From assembly GCF_963855985.1 (NCBI RefSeq), contig NC_087106.1, forward strand, positions 4,943,001-5,007,000: a stretch of 64,000 bases of DNA. Reading direction: 5' to 3'. The first letter of the stretch is position 1; each line of letters opens with the position of its first letter. Origin of the DNA: Ostrinia nubilalis (taxonomy: Eukaryota > Arthropoda > Insecta > Lepidoptera > Crambidae). The translations under genes were made by a program, and so were the position numbers. Shown here piece after piece: positions 11,561 to 21,724 of this stretch. The notes beneath the pieces are model-generated. The model made no database searches and was not told where the DNA came from. It saw only the letters and a list, made by a program, of their open reading frames with translations.

Positions 11561-11597
11561 TAATTCGTTTGTAGGCTACAAACGAATTACAATGGGG
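11553..11597. repeat. 45-bp palindrome with a one-base centre
   Basis: The arms 11553-11574 and 11576-11597 are exact reverse complements (22 bp each) around a single G. The outer CCCCATTG/CAATGGGG overlaps the terminus of the adjacent MITE, so this may be a partly inverted duplicate of its end. Confidence 0.85.
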
Positions 11598-11895
11598 TTG
11601 CCAGGCGTCCGGCTTTAGCCGGACATGTTTGGCTTTTTAGGGGCTTGTCCGGCCAAATATTGTCTTGTCCGGCCTGTCCGGCCAAATATTGTATTGTCCG
11701 GCCTGTCCGGCCAAATATTGTCTTGTCCGGCCTGTCCGGCTTTTGTTAGGCTTTTTATGTGGCTGCCGCGCCAGTCGAAACTCGAGCCACAGAATAATGT
11801 TCATTCCGTCTCCATCCATGTCCGGCTTTTAGGGTAAAATGTCCGGCCAAATGAAGCACAGAGTCCGGCATTTGTGTTTTTGGACCTGGCAACCC
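11595..11895. mobile_element. Small inverted-repeat element with a 29-bp tandem core
   Basis: Ends are GGGTTGCCAGG-GTCC (11595) and GGACCTGGCAACCC (ending 11895). Between 11644 and 11745 a 29-bp unit rich in TGTCCGGCC and AAATATT repeats about three times (AAATATT at 11655, 11684, 11713). The GTTGCCA terminus resembles some hAT elements, but no 8-bp target duplication is visible, so the class is open. Confidence 0.65.
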
Positions 11896-11899
11896 TATT

Positions 11900-12900
11900 T
11901 GTAGCCAAAGACAGCTTAAAAAACCGCCAATAAAAAAATATTTCTTTCTTTCCTAAATAATTTTCTTTCAATATTATGTGAAGGGTTAAAAAGTCGTATA
12001 GTGTGACCGGCGCACTGCGCCGGCGCATGTCAGATGGACACCTGTCAACCTCGGACGCGGTGCGTAGCCGTGCACCATATTGCTACTTGATTACATACTT
12101 CGTATTTTAGATTCACTATACGAGTACTTGCATATTGTGTATGAACTCAACTTGTAAGAATTGGAACTAAATCGACGCAATTTTTAACCGATTTAAAAAA
12201 AGGAGGAGGTTCTCAATTCGAGTGTAAGTATGATTTATTAACACAACAATTAAGCGCTACGCAACATGTAGGCAAATCTGTCAAGAAGAAAATTACCTGA
12301 GACACCAGAATTTGATCCTAAAATCGATTTTCACCACAAGATTTGAGAACAACATTGACATTATATATAGTTAAATAATTTTAAAATCAACTATACATAA
12401 CAAAACGCTCTGTTAACATAACGTTCTTTTAGCAAAAGTATAGTTTTTATTCAACTACGAGTTAATACAGGCTGTTAAACTAACATATTTATTTATGAAC
12501 TACATAGACTAAATATTTACAATTTTTTTTTTCAATTTAACCAAACAACCTAACTTACGTACCAAAATCACTGCCCATCACGATCTTCGAAACCCTTAGC
12601 TAAAGAAAGGGGTAGTGCGGAATCGATTCGTCGTAGCGAAGATGCGCAGGCGACGATGATGGCGAGACAAATCGCCGACTGATTGCGTTGCGTCCAATTT
12701 GGACACTCAGACACAGAAAGGTTAAGCCTTTTTGACAAGTCTTACCACCAATATTTGTGAGAGTAGGATAGTATGCTGACCTATGTTCTTCTGATTAATT
12801 TCGCTGCGGATTCAACGCCAGATTAATTGTCCCCCAGGACAAACTTGGCCTTCACTGGTTGTAAGTATTTTTATTGACGTTCAAGTTTGTGGATCCTGGC
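11900..12900. other. Intergenic, no gene seen
   Basis: No supported gene. At about 12188-12235 AACCGATTTAAAAAAAGGAGG followed by AGGTTCTCAATTCG resembles a dispersed lepidopteran repeat I recognise from memory only (low confidence). A CCGGCGCACTGCGCCGG palindrome lies at 12008-12024. Confidence 0.35.
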
Positions 12901-12904
12901 CGTC

Positions 12905-13143
12905 AGCGAGAGTTTAGTCACCTGCTTCAAACCCAGAGATCTCGGGTTCGATTTCCAGTGGTTTGGTTGGTTGTAGTACTTGATCTAAGTCCGCCTGGCT
13001 AGCTACTACCATGACCATCTCACCAAAAGTCTGTCGCAGCGTTTTGCGTTCTGACAGTTGGGGGAATTCCTCTATGGTTGAGGATCCCGGGTGAAACTCG
13101 CTTCCACCTTTGCCCTGATCATCACTCTCCATCAGGTGATATG
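12905..13143 (+). mobile_element. tRNA-derived SINE copy 1
   Basis: Contains CAAACCCAGAGATCTCGGGTTCGATTTCCAG with a good B box (GGGTTCGATTTCC), then TCTGTCGCAGCG, GACAGTTGG, TTCCTCTATGGTTGAGGATCC and GCTCGC/ACTCGCTTCCACCTT. The same blocks occur in the same order at 16562-16800. It ends near CATCAGGTGAT. Non-coding, presumably Pol III-derived. Confidence 0.75.
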
Positions 13144-13149
13144 GGGGCC

Positions 13150-14315
13150 AAGAGCGTTCTCGTTGTGGACAAAAAAAATACATACGTCTTTTTTAAAAGG
13201 CAACTGTTTAAAAAGTTATTGAGAATGAAAAAAATTGAAGATTCCTCATCTCAGTCATAAGGATACGAAAAATTTGTTAATTAAATTAACGTCACAGCGG
13301 AAGTGATAGATAACCACGAGCGAGCATCGCTTCCTCCCGAATTGGGTCAAGCGTGAGTTCATTAACACGCTGCGCGGGCGCACATTACAGCGTCTGTTTA
13401 TTATGACATAATGTGTTGTTCTTAAACACTTATCTAAATATGCGGCAGCGTCTCAGCGTCGAACCAAGTTCAAGCCGAGAATATGGAACTACCGATATAG
13501 CACTTAAACTGGTGATATAGCACTTTAAACTGGCGATACTCGTAGCAGCCACGACTGCTATGTTAAGAGATCCATTTGGTGATACATTTGAAATTTCAAT
13601 AATTCTTTTAACTGTGTTCAAGTGACATCAAAGGTTTATTTAATTATTATTATTAATTATTGCATATTTTATTAAGTTTTACAAAATCTATGGAGGAATC
13701 GCCATTTGACAGTTTTAGTATCAACATTTGACGGTTTTTACTAATAAGACAATACATGTTTTTGTGGTGTTACTTTACTCCTTGTGGCAACCAAAACTAT
13801 CATTATTTGACTCGTGATGGACTTAACTATGAAAGAACACCTGTTTAATCAGTCAATCACACTCTTAAAACTGTTTTTTTAAATTGAGTTTCAATCAGAT
13901 CTTATTCATTTATTAATCGTGTCTGAAATCTGTGCGCGACTGTACAACGTCGATGAGCTAGTGATGTGTTCACGCGTTGATCGATTTGGTCTATCCAGGG
14001 AATGGACAAAAAATGGACACTTCGCTTTTGAGAGACCCATTACGGCCACTTCAAGTTCGGGTTATAAGGAGTTTTTGTTACAAAATAACGAGTATTTGAT
14101 CTTTATGTTGATTGATATTGACTGGAATTGAGTCGTTAGAAATGACAAAAAGTTTTTGTGAATGGTTACCTATAGAACGACTTTACTTACTTATTTCTTT
14201 CTAAGCCCAGATAATAATTTAACGCAGGACGCAAGTAATTTATGTCTGTATCGAACTGAATTCAAAAAATAAAAATCACGACACAATATCAGAAGATGAT
14301 ATAAATGTGATATTA
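13150..14315. other. Intergenic, no gene seen
   Basis: No supported gene. A short degenerate tandem (GATATAGCACTTTAAACTGG-like, period about 24) lies at 13491-13534. Confidence 0.35.
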
Positions 14316-14318
14316 TTA

Positions 14319-14460
14319 TAGTGACTGAGTTTCTTGCGCTGCTTCTTCTCAGCACTGTGCACTGGCCCATTTATTGTCCTGAAGCAGTGGTAGGGTTAGT
14401 TAATACTGGGACGTGTGCAAGTGCTTTTTAAAAGGCTACTACTTACTTGCAAAAATAAAA
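14319..14460 (+). mobile_element. Non-LTR 3'-region repeat fragment
   Basis: GTGACTGAGTTTCTTGCGCTG, CTTCTTCTCAGCAC, GCAGTGGTAGGGTTAG and AAGTGCTTTTTAAAAGGCTAC mark a copy of the family also found at 7369 and, inverted and with its tail, at 49552-49740. Confidence 0.6.
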
Positions 14461-14504
14461 TGAGTTTTTTAGTTTTATGAACAACGGATAGATAACCCCT
14501 AGGC

Positions 14505-14616
14505 TGGGTTGCACCCATCTTACTTTAACTTTAACAAACGTCAAGTCTGTCAAACACCATACAAAAACACCGGTTATAATTATATTTACCGTTAAAATTA
14601 AAGTGGTGCAACTGTA
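14505..14616. mobile_element. Short MITE, copy 1
   Basis: About 110 bp with inverted ends GTTGCACC…GGTGCAAC, an inner TTTAACTTTAACAAACGTCAA and a central ACCGGTTATAAT. A sister copy lies at 16447-16558. Non-coding. Confidence 0.7.
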
Positions 14617-14619
14617 GCT

Positions 14620-15235
14620 TGAAATATTTTGCTTTAAAACTCGTTACAACAATTAAATAGAGAGAAAATCAAATCAAAATACATACACTTATCGTTTGTT
14701 TGGGTTTTATGTAGATAGACTGTAGACCATGTGGTACGGTTCAACAACCGCTTCACTTACAATCGGCCATTCATAACTAAAGTCGATGAATCTGATTAAT
14801 TAACTTGTGTCCATTGATAAGTACCTTTTCATGTTATTAATAAGAAATTAAGTCATATTTTAGAGATTGTTGCGAAAAAAAAGGTTTCCATTTCACGAGT
14901 CATAATTATAAAAACTTTATATTAACCCAATCAAAAGTTCTATGTTTCAATTAAATAACTTTTAAAATCAGCATGAAAACTTATTTACTTAGGTAGGTAT
15001 CGTAATTATGACGCAAAATCAATTAAATTTATCTAAGTATTACAGTTAAATACTGCTAGTATTTACTATTGGTATTACATTATTATGTATTCTGTTCTGT
15101 GGTATTACATAAAATTGGATCATTGTTTTAATAAAAACCTAACTGTAATTTAACTTATAAAAATTAATAAACTTCAAACTGCAAGTCCAACGTTAATCAT
15201 TCTATTGTTGCTGATTTTAATCGGTGTTTAAAATA
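14620..15235. other. Intergenic, no gene seen
   Basis: AT-rich, no supported gene or repeat. Confidence 0.35.
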
Positions 15236-15239
15236 CAAA

Positions 15240-16308
15240 AAACCGGCCAAGTGCGAGTCGGGCTCGCACACCGAGGGTTCCGCCGTACAAACGTAGCGGT
15301 TTACAATTTATGACGTATTAAATCAAATTACTTACTTGATTCCGTTGCGAGTAGTGGCGAATTTCAAAATATGCGGTATGATTATTTTTTATTTATTTAT
15401 TTTTCCTATATTTGCATTATAGGTAGGTACCTACCTCAGCGTTTTGAATTTTTGCGTTGATTTAGAATTTCTCACAGTTTAGAGGCAATTAGATTTAAGA
15501 AGTGTTTGATATGAATTTCAACTTTAATATCTCTACGCGTTCATGTGAAAAAGGGTAGGTAGTAAGTTTATAATTATTAAAAAAATATTTTATGTCATGT
15601 AAGCAAAAATAATATTTTAAATTTTATATAACTTCAAATTTATCATTTTCGCAATTTTTCCTTTATCTGTACTATATAACGTTGCTTCGTGCCGAATTTC
15701 AAGATTCTGAGTTCACAGGAAGTACCTTGTAGGTTTTGATTCCCTAGCGTGTGACGGAAATTCGTCTAAGGTGTCGGTATAAACTGCTGTATCTTTTGAT
15801 CGCGTTAACTTAGAAGTTTGATTTTTTTACTTCTTAAAGGGACAATAGATCTAGGTATTTGGTATAAATTTCAATTTGATACCTTTATTCGTTCGTGAGA
15901 AATAAGGTAGTAAGTTTCATTTTATTAAAATATTTTTATTATATTATATAACAAAAAAAATGAAATTTTCGCAATTTTTCCTATATTTGCATTATATGAC
16001 AATGCTTTATGCCAAATTTCAAGATTCTGAGTTTACGGGAAGTATCCTGTAGGTTTTGATTCCTTTGCGAGTGTCGAAAATTTGTTGAAAATATCGACAT
16101 AATCGGCTGTATCTTTTGATTGGCTTGGCTTAGAAGTTTGATATTTTCACAGCTTAAAGGGACAATAGACCTGAGTATTTCATGTGAATTTCAGCTTGAT
16201 ACGTTCACGCGTTCTTGAGATAAAGGGTCTTGACAGACGGACGGACGGACAACAAAGTGATCCTATAAGGGTTCCGTTTTTTCCTTATGAGGTACGGAAC
16301 CCTAAAAA
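15240..16308 (+). mobile_element. Dispersed repeat ending in ACGGAACCCTAAAAA, with internal tandem units
   Basis: Starts AACCGGCCAAGTGCGAGTCG and ends GGTTCCG…ACGGAACCCTAAAAA, a layout I recognise as an abundant lepidopteran interspersed repeat of uncertain class. A block with GCAATTTTTCC, CAAGATTCTGAG and TGTAGGTTTTGATTCC occurs at 15651 and again at 15971 (spacing 320 bp), and a worn third copy may start near 15391. A GACGGACGGACGGAC run lies at 16236-16250. No long frame. A related copy sits at 50466-51108. Confidence 0.7.
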
Positions 16309-16446
16309 TCATACAAAAACGTGTTGCTGATAGAAAATCATTACATATTATCATTGAACATGCTCGTAACATTGATATTTTAGCTAATTAGTACTTTATT
16401 ACGTTGGTGATATTAATTAGTCAATGTGTGAACGGCGAAGGTTGCT

Positions 16447-16558
16447 TGTGGTTGCACCATCTTTAACTTTGACAAACGTCAAAAATCTGTCAAAATCCAT
16501 ATAAAAAGCACCGGTTATCGTCAAAGTTACGGTCAAAGTAAAGTGGTGTAACTCAGCC
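16447..16558. mobile_element. Short MITE, copy 2
   Basis: Same family as 14505-14616: GTTGCACCATCTTTAACTTTG at the left, CACCGGTTATCG in the middle, AAAGTGGTGTAACTC at the right. Confidence 0.7.
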
Positions 16559-16561
16559 TAA

Positions 16562-16813
16562 ATGTGTCAGACCCAGAAGTCCCAGGTTCGATATCCAGTG
16601 GGGTCAACAGTGTCTGCTAGATAAGATTGATGGTGGCTGGGTAGCATCTACCGTCTTGTATAAGTCTGTCGCCTTAACAACAATGTTAACATTAACAGCA
16701 TTATTGCGTTTCGACAGTTGGAGGTAAGATAGCCAGTTCCTCTATAATTGAGGATTCCAGTTGAAGCTCGCTTCCACCTTCGTCCTGATCATAATTTGAT
16801 CAGGACGAAGGTG
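16562..16813 (+). mobile_element. tRNA-derived SINE copy 2, ending in a hairpin
   Basis: Shares with 12905-13143 the blocks CAGACCCAGA-GTC-C-GGTTCGAT, TCTGTCGC, TTTCGACAGTTGG, TTCCTCTATAATTGAGGATTC and GCTCGCTTCCACCTTCGTCC. The end is a near-perfect hairpin, CACCTTCGTCCTGATCA (16775-16791) against its inverse (about 16797-16813), which copy 1 lacks. Confidence 0.75.
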
Positions 16814-17047
16814 AGCAAGCAAGAGAGATGATGGCCAAGAACTTCCCTGTTATGGTTAAAAAAACTTACTCAGCATCTCAGGCTAAAAAAACTAGACATG
16901 CCACGAATATTCGGCTACTATTCGGTATTCGGCCTATTCGGCCGAATAATAGGTACTATTCGGCCGAATACCGAATACCAAATCATGGAGAAAAAAAAGA
17001 CACATCATATTAATCAAGATTTGTCTTCATTATCAAATTTCAATACT

Positions 17048-18636
17048 TTAATAAGTAAAATTAATCAGCGGTAAGTTGTGATGGATAAAAACAAGCTTTT
17101 CAGCATTTGACGGAAGCAAACGATTACGCTTTTCATCATAAATGATACCAGCTTCATAAAACAACCTCTCACTATACAGTGTGTCCGGGCATGTAGTGAT
17201 CAAACTTTAAGGGCGTAATCTATGGACAATTTTATCGATGAAAATACTTCAAATTTGGGGCCTGACCCATTTCTCGAAAAATTGCATCGATTTAAGTTTT
17301 TAATTTTTAGTTTACACCTCTTCTTTAAAAAACAAGTGAAAGCGTGGGTAGCTTAACATTAATAGGCAAATATTTTATATCATGCGATAGCCAATAAAAT
17401 TATCTATTAGTAGAAGAAAAAAGCAGACACAAGTTTCATACATTTTATTGGAGTAAGAATGGATTTAATTAGAAAAATACATTACTTTTTTCACTTCTTT
17501 TTCAATTATTTCCCAACACAAGAAAAACCAGGTCGTTAAGGTATGTTTTATTTGCATTGTATTTTTAGTATTTGAGCTTTTCTACAAAACGAATGTAAAT
17601 TTATTCGTCTACGTCTATTAGTTTCGACGTAATTGTTGAACAAAGATACCCCTTCCCAGCGGTTTCCATAGTAATCAGAATAGGCTGTGTGATTCTTTCA
17701 GGCAGTGCATTTTCGCATGTCGCGTGCGCTATGGAAACCGCTGGGGAGGGGTATCTTTGTTCAACAATTACTTCGAAACTAATAGACGTAGTCTAATAAA
17801 TTTACATTCGTTTTGTAGAATAGCTCAAATACTAATAATACAATGCAAATAAAACATACCTTAACGACCTGGTTTTTCTTGTGTTGGAAAATAACTGAAA
17901 AAGAAGTGAAAAAAGTAATGTATTTTTCTAATTAAATCCATTCTTACTCCCATAAAATGTATGAAACTTGTGTCTGCTTTCTTCTTCTACTAATAGATAA
18001 TTTTATTGGCTATCACATGATATAAAATATTTGCCTATTAATGTTAAGCTACCCACCACGCTTTCACTTGTTTTTTAAAGAAGAGGTGTAAACTAAAAAT
18101 TAAAAACTTAAATCGATGTAATTTTTCGAGAAATGGGTCAGGCCCCAAATTTGAAGTATTTTCATCGATAAAATTGTCCATAGATTATGCCCTTAAAGTT
18201 TGATCACTACATGCCCGGACACACTGTATACGCTACTCCCGGGAGAAGAAAGATAAACTTTAGCAAATTTCGAAAGGTTTGGGTATTGTTTTTCATTAGC
18301 TGACCACCATTTGTAAGGATCAGCTTTCCGATCTAGTCGACTTGATTTCAAATAAAAATCCGTCTCATTTGCCACAGTATTCTTCTCCACGTTCTCCTCA
18401 TCATTACTATTTCGCATATTATCTTTAGCGACTTCCTCAAAGCAGTTCCAGAAACAGTCGTGTATTTCAAATGACTTATCCTTTTCGTTCAAGTTTCTTT
18501 TCTTACGACGTGGAGAAGAATCGTCATCGATACTACTAGACTCATTATCATTACAACTTAGTTTCAGAGCTACTACACAGCAAATAATTGGCCAGTTTAT
18601 TATTTTCACTACAAATCTCATAATATTTCTATACAC
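17048..18636 (-). pseudogene. hAT transposase C-terminal remnant, interrupted
   Basis: Minus-strand reading from 18636 gives a 3'-terminal transposase piece: about 70 residues of acidic and basic low-similarity sequence, then DFYLKSSRLDRKADPYKWW, YPNLSKFAKVYLSSPGSS, and on the far side of the insert SERLF, EAGIIYDEKRNRLLPSNAEKL and a stop at 17048-17050. These are the landmarks of the hAT C-terminal dimerisation region (ZBED-like proteins). If the nested element and one TA are ignored, the two parts are in the same frame (537 nt, 179 codons with stop). The N-terminal BED finger and catalytic domain are absent, so this cannot encode active transposase. The start at 18636 is simply the first ATG in the residual frame. 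Confidence 0.85.
17177..18226. mobile_element. Palindromic foldback element, TA-flanked, 1,050 bp
   Basis: Arms of about 495-498 bp (17177-17671 and 17729-18226) are near-identical reverse complements around a 57-nt centre. Ends are CAGTGTGTCCGGGCATGTAG and its inverse. TA lies directly outside each end (17175-17176, 18227-18228), as in Tc1/mariner-type insertions. A few substitutions separate the arms (for example CGTAATC against CATAATC). No transposase frame. It is inserted in the hAT transposase remnant. A transcript through it would be a long hairpin. Confidence 0.9.
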
Positions 18637-18789
18637 CTGAGGTATTATTATTTACGCACTCGACTAGCATGTACTTTGTGCCGAATATTCGGCCGCCGAA
18701 TATTCGGCGCTTCGGCCGACAGCGTTGCCGAATATTCGGTATTCGGTATTCGGCCAAATCACTATTCGTGGCAACTCTAAAAAAAACTA

Positions 18790-19670
18790 CAAAATTCATT
18801 TGAAATAAGATTTTTTCTTGACAACAGCTACTGTTTCTGAAATTGCCCTAAAAATGTTCAACCTGCAACGGAAACGTGGCCGCAACGACCAGGTGCAGTG
18901 TTTTTGTGGTCGGAGGGGTAGGGAGGGGGAGGGGAACCAAAATGTGTTTTCAATCAATCATCAAGGACGAGGTTCCGAACTGCGGTAATCTGTTACGGAT
19001 TTCACAGGGGGATATGCGATGGATTTAACCACATCCTTTTAAAAAAGATGGAACTGTAACTTAAATTTTGAAATTGGAACGAGTCGGTTACTCCTTCCAA
19101 TTTCAAAATTTAAGTTGTACAGTTTTCACTACTCGTAATATAAGGTGGAATTTTGAAGTGCAACCTGAAGGGAAAGTTCTCTTAATACCGATGATAGAAA
19201 GTTTTACTCAAAGAAAACACAGGCTCTATTTTTGAAAAGAAACAAAACTGCATTCAAAGATTTCCGAAAAATTCTAAAATATAGCAATTTTGTAACTAGC
19301 TTGAATCTGTACTTAAGTTTGAACCAAGTTTTAAGCTTCGTTCTAATTTAATCCCACCTTATCGGGGTCATTCATCTTATAGTTATGCCAAGTCATAATA
19401 AAGTTGAAGCATGATGTTACCTAAGACCTAAACCTATTGGAATTGCAAAATGGTGGCCTTGAAACATGAGCCTGTGCAAGACCCGGATCTAAGATTCTAG
19501 GCAAGTAGGTATTATATTTGCTCTATGCCTTCATAGGTACTACCTACCTACTACCTACTCTTGGATTTACCTACGACTTTCTTCACCTACCTTATGTCAA
19601 TAAATTGATTTTTTGATACTTTATTTTTTAATTAATTTCCAGTATTGGATATGGGTAAATGTTAGTTAAT
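18790..19670. other. Intergenic, no gene; G-rich tract and hairpin
   Basis: No gene. GGGGTAGGGAGGGGGAGGGG at 18915-18934 has four G-runs with 1-2-nt loops (G-quadruplex pattern). A hairpin at about 19049-19124 pairs AACTTAAATTTTGAAATTGGAA-type arms of 22-28 bp. A weak inverted pair TAAGGTGG (19140) and CCACCTTA (19362) might bound a small MITE. Confidence 0.5.
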
Positions 19671-19671
19671 T

Positions 19672-19770
19672 AATTAATTCGTTCGTTTCAGCCGAAAGAC
19701 GTCCACTGCTGGACAAAGGCCTCCCCCAAGAATTTCCACAAAGACCGGTCCTGCGCCGCTCGCATCGAAC
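19672..19770 (-). mobile_element. RTE-type LINE 3' fragment
   Basis: Minus-strand copy of the LINE tail (TCAGCCGAAAGACGTCCACTG, GGCCTCCCCCAAG, CGGTCCTGCGC) bordered by GTTCGTTC on its 3' side, as in the 5.6-kb copy. Confidence 0.75.
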
Positions 19771-20174
19771 TAGGTAGAAAAAATATCTTTTGTAAAACAT
19801 CACCATTCTGGACTAAAAAATACCTTCGTTCATCAACTACGTATTTTTTATACAAAGTTCTTCAGACCATTAAAAAAAATGAAAAAATGTTTTCTCGTTC
19901 CTTTTTGTAAGCAAAAACCGAACATTCATAGAAAGTTATTTTATAGCGGTATGACAGACAGACGGACTATATTTTACGCAACATCTGCAGCGAGCGGAAA
20001 CAGTTTTTGTGTGCACCGCAAACTTACACCGATTTCCGTTATAAATACATAAATAAATATGTAGGTCAATATGTCACTAACGTTACAAATATATTTACAT
20101 CTGGAGAAAATGTGGTTTAAATTACTAGATACACTCAAAAAATAATTAACAAATACCTAATTTATATGAATTAA

Positions 20175-20234
20175 ATGAGGAAATCGTTGGGGGAAGCCTT
20201 TGTCCAGCTGTGGACGTCATTTAGCTGAAACGAA
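20175..20234 (+). mobile_element. RTE-type LINE 3' fragment
   Basis: Plus-strand LINE tail (TTGGGGGAAGCCTTTGTCCAG, TGGACGTCATTTAGCTGA) followed by AACGAACGAAC. It points away from the minus-strand fragment 400 bp upstream. Confidence 0.7.
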
Positions 20235-20239
20235 CGAAC

Positions 20240-21400
20240 TAACTTAAAATACAAAAAATGAGTGTTTTTAATATCAAAATAACGCGTTAAAGTTCAACTA
20301 AATGGAAAGTGCATGTAGATGCGGTAAGTAGGGTAGTTAAAACAAATAGTAACTTTGTAACAAAAACAATTTATTTTTTCATTCATGAATGTTTGCTATG
20401 GCCAAACTTCGAAACGTAGGTAAGTACACCAATATTGACTAGGTATTAAAAACTTGTTGGGTAGACTGAAAAACTGTTTATAGCTTCTCAATTCCCCAAA
20501 AAACATTTCAACCAAAATCTTACATTGTCTACAGATACATAGCATCACCTAGCATACCCTGAGACGTGAGAAAAATTGATCAGTCTATTTTCTAAATTGG
20601 CCCGATTAGGATTAGGAATCGAATCTGAGACCTCTAGCACTCCACGGGATTTACCGCGTCACTGCGACACCGCGGCTTTCAAAAGTTTTCGAAACTTGTG
20701 CGATATGCTGAGAGAAATATTCAGACGATAACTACCTACTTATCAGATACAAAAAAACTTAAATATGTACTTACACCATACAAATTGTATGGGTGATCTA
20801 TTAATATTGAAATAAGTTTTACATACCTATCCGAAAAAGTTTTTGAAATATGGCAAAAACTCGGACCTACCTACCTATTAAATATTTTAAATGGAGTGCT
20901 TACTTACTTACCTACTACACGTTCAAAATAGATGAAGTCCATACAATATTGTTTAAATTATGTTATAAACGATTATTGCAAGTGCCAAGTAAAAGTCATC
21001 TAACCTTGAAACGATATTTTAGAAATAATACAATCCACGAATACAGTACACATCGTATAGATAAAATAAAAACTTAATTAAGACACAAAAAGCATTCAAC
21101 TATAACATTTCATCTCTAGTAAAATTAGTTTATTCGAAGAAATAGTAATTATTCATCATATTAAATCTGTTGCCTGCTAAGAAACCATTTTGGATAAAGT
21201 AGTATAATTATTGCTCGTCTCGAACAAATAAAGTAAACTCAGGCGGAAAACATGTATTTTATACAAAAATAATTATCGATAAACTTATTCGAATCTGCTT
21301 AAAACTAAGAAGAAGCGATACAATTTTAACCAGATCAATAAACAATTAAGAAAGTTGCAGCATACGATTCGTTCCGTAAATACAAAGAGATTACAATTAA
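20240..21400. other. Intergenic, no gene seen
   Basis: No supported gene. On the minus strand at about 20600-20680 there is a worn tRNA-like stretch (B-box-like GGTCTCAGATTCGATTCC), probably a SINE remnant. Confidence 0.4.
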
Positions 21401-21499
21401 ATAAAAGAAAATGCACCGCTCAGGCCTTGGAGTTGTCAAACAAACGGAAGCGCGACGCGCCAAATACAATTTTCCGACAAAACTCGAGTCCACCGGAAA

Positions 21500-21660
21500 G
21501 TACCGCGTTTGTTTCCCGCCATCCGGCGCCTCGACCAACCGAAATTTGGCGCCTAAAATCCTCCCAGCCAATCAAATAGTTGGCCGCCATTTTCAACCAA
21601 TCAGCGCCGAGCCCGCGCTCTCGCCATCGCGTCATTGTCATATCTTGAAAATTAGTACGG
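21500..21660 (+). promoter_or_regulatory. Upstream promoter of gene 2 (E2F and CCAAT elements)
   Basis: A GC-rich block in AT-rich surroundings holds two E2F-type sites (TTTCCCGCC at 21512-21520, TTTGGCGCC at 21545-21553), two CCAAT boxes (21568-21572, 21597-21601), a GCCGCCATTTT YY1-like motif (21584-21594) and an NRF-like GCGC cluster. No TATA box is seen. A spliced leader exon ends just downstream at 21724. E2F plus CCAAT is the usual pattern of cell-cycle promoters. Start-site position is inferred (about 21630-21665). Confidence 0.6.
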
Positions 21661-21724
21661 CAGTGCAGTGAACCCCGACGGTAAATCGACGATTTTCCCT
21701 TGGATTTCACAAAAATCCCACGAG
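21660..21724 (+). other. Candidate non-coding leader exon of gene 2
   Basis: A perfect donor, GAG|GTAAGT, sits at 21724/21725 right after the GC-rich promoter block. No ATG precedes it in the short leader, so the exon would be 5' UTR. The most likely partner is the acceptor TTTGCTAG at 23555-23562, giving an 1,838-bp intron. The start is approximate. Confidence 0.5.

Larger units (their letters stand above)
16893..18779 (-). mobile_element. hAT transposon derivative, split by a nested element
   Basis: Imperfect ends TAGACATGCCACGAATA (16893) and the inverse of TAGAGTTGCCACGAATA (ending 18779) match at 14 of 17 positions. An exact 8-bp target duplication AAAAAAAC lies at 16885-16892 and 18780-18787. 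Both subterminal regions are built from ATTCGG/CCGAAT repeats. Inside, the minus strand retains only the C-terminal part of a hAT transposase. Without the nested 1,050-bp insert and its TA duplication the copy is 835 bp, far shorter than an autonomous hAT, so it is an internally deleted derivative. Confidence 0.9.
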
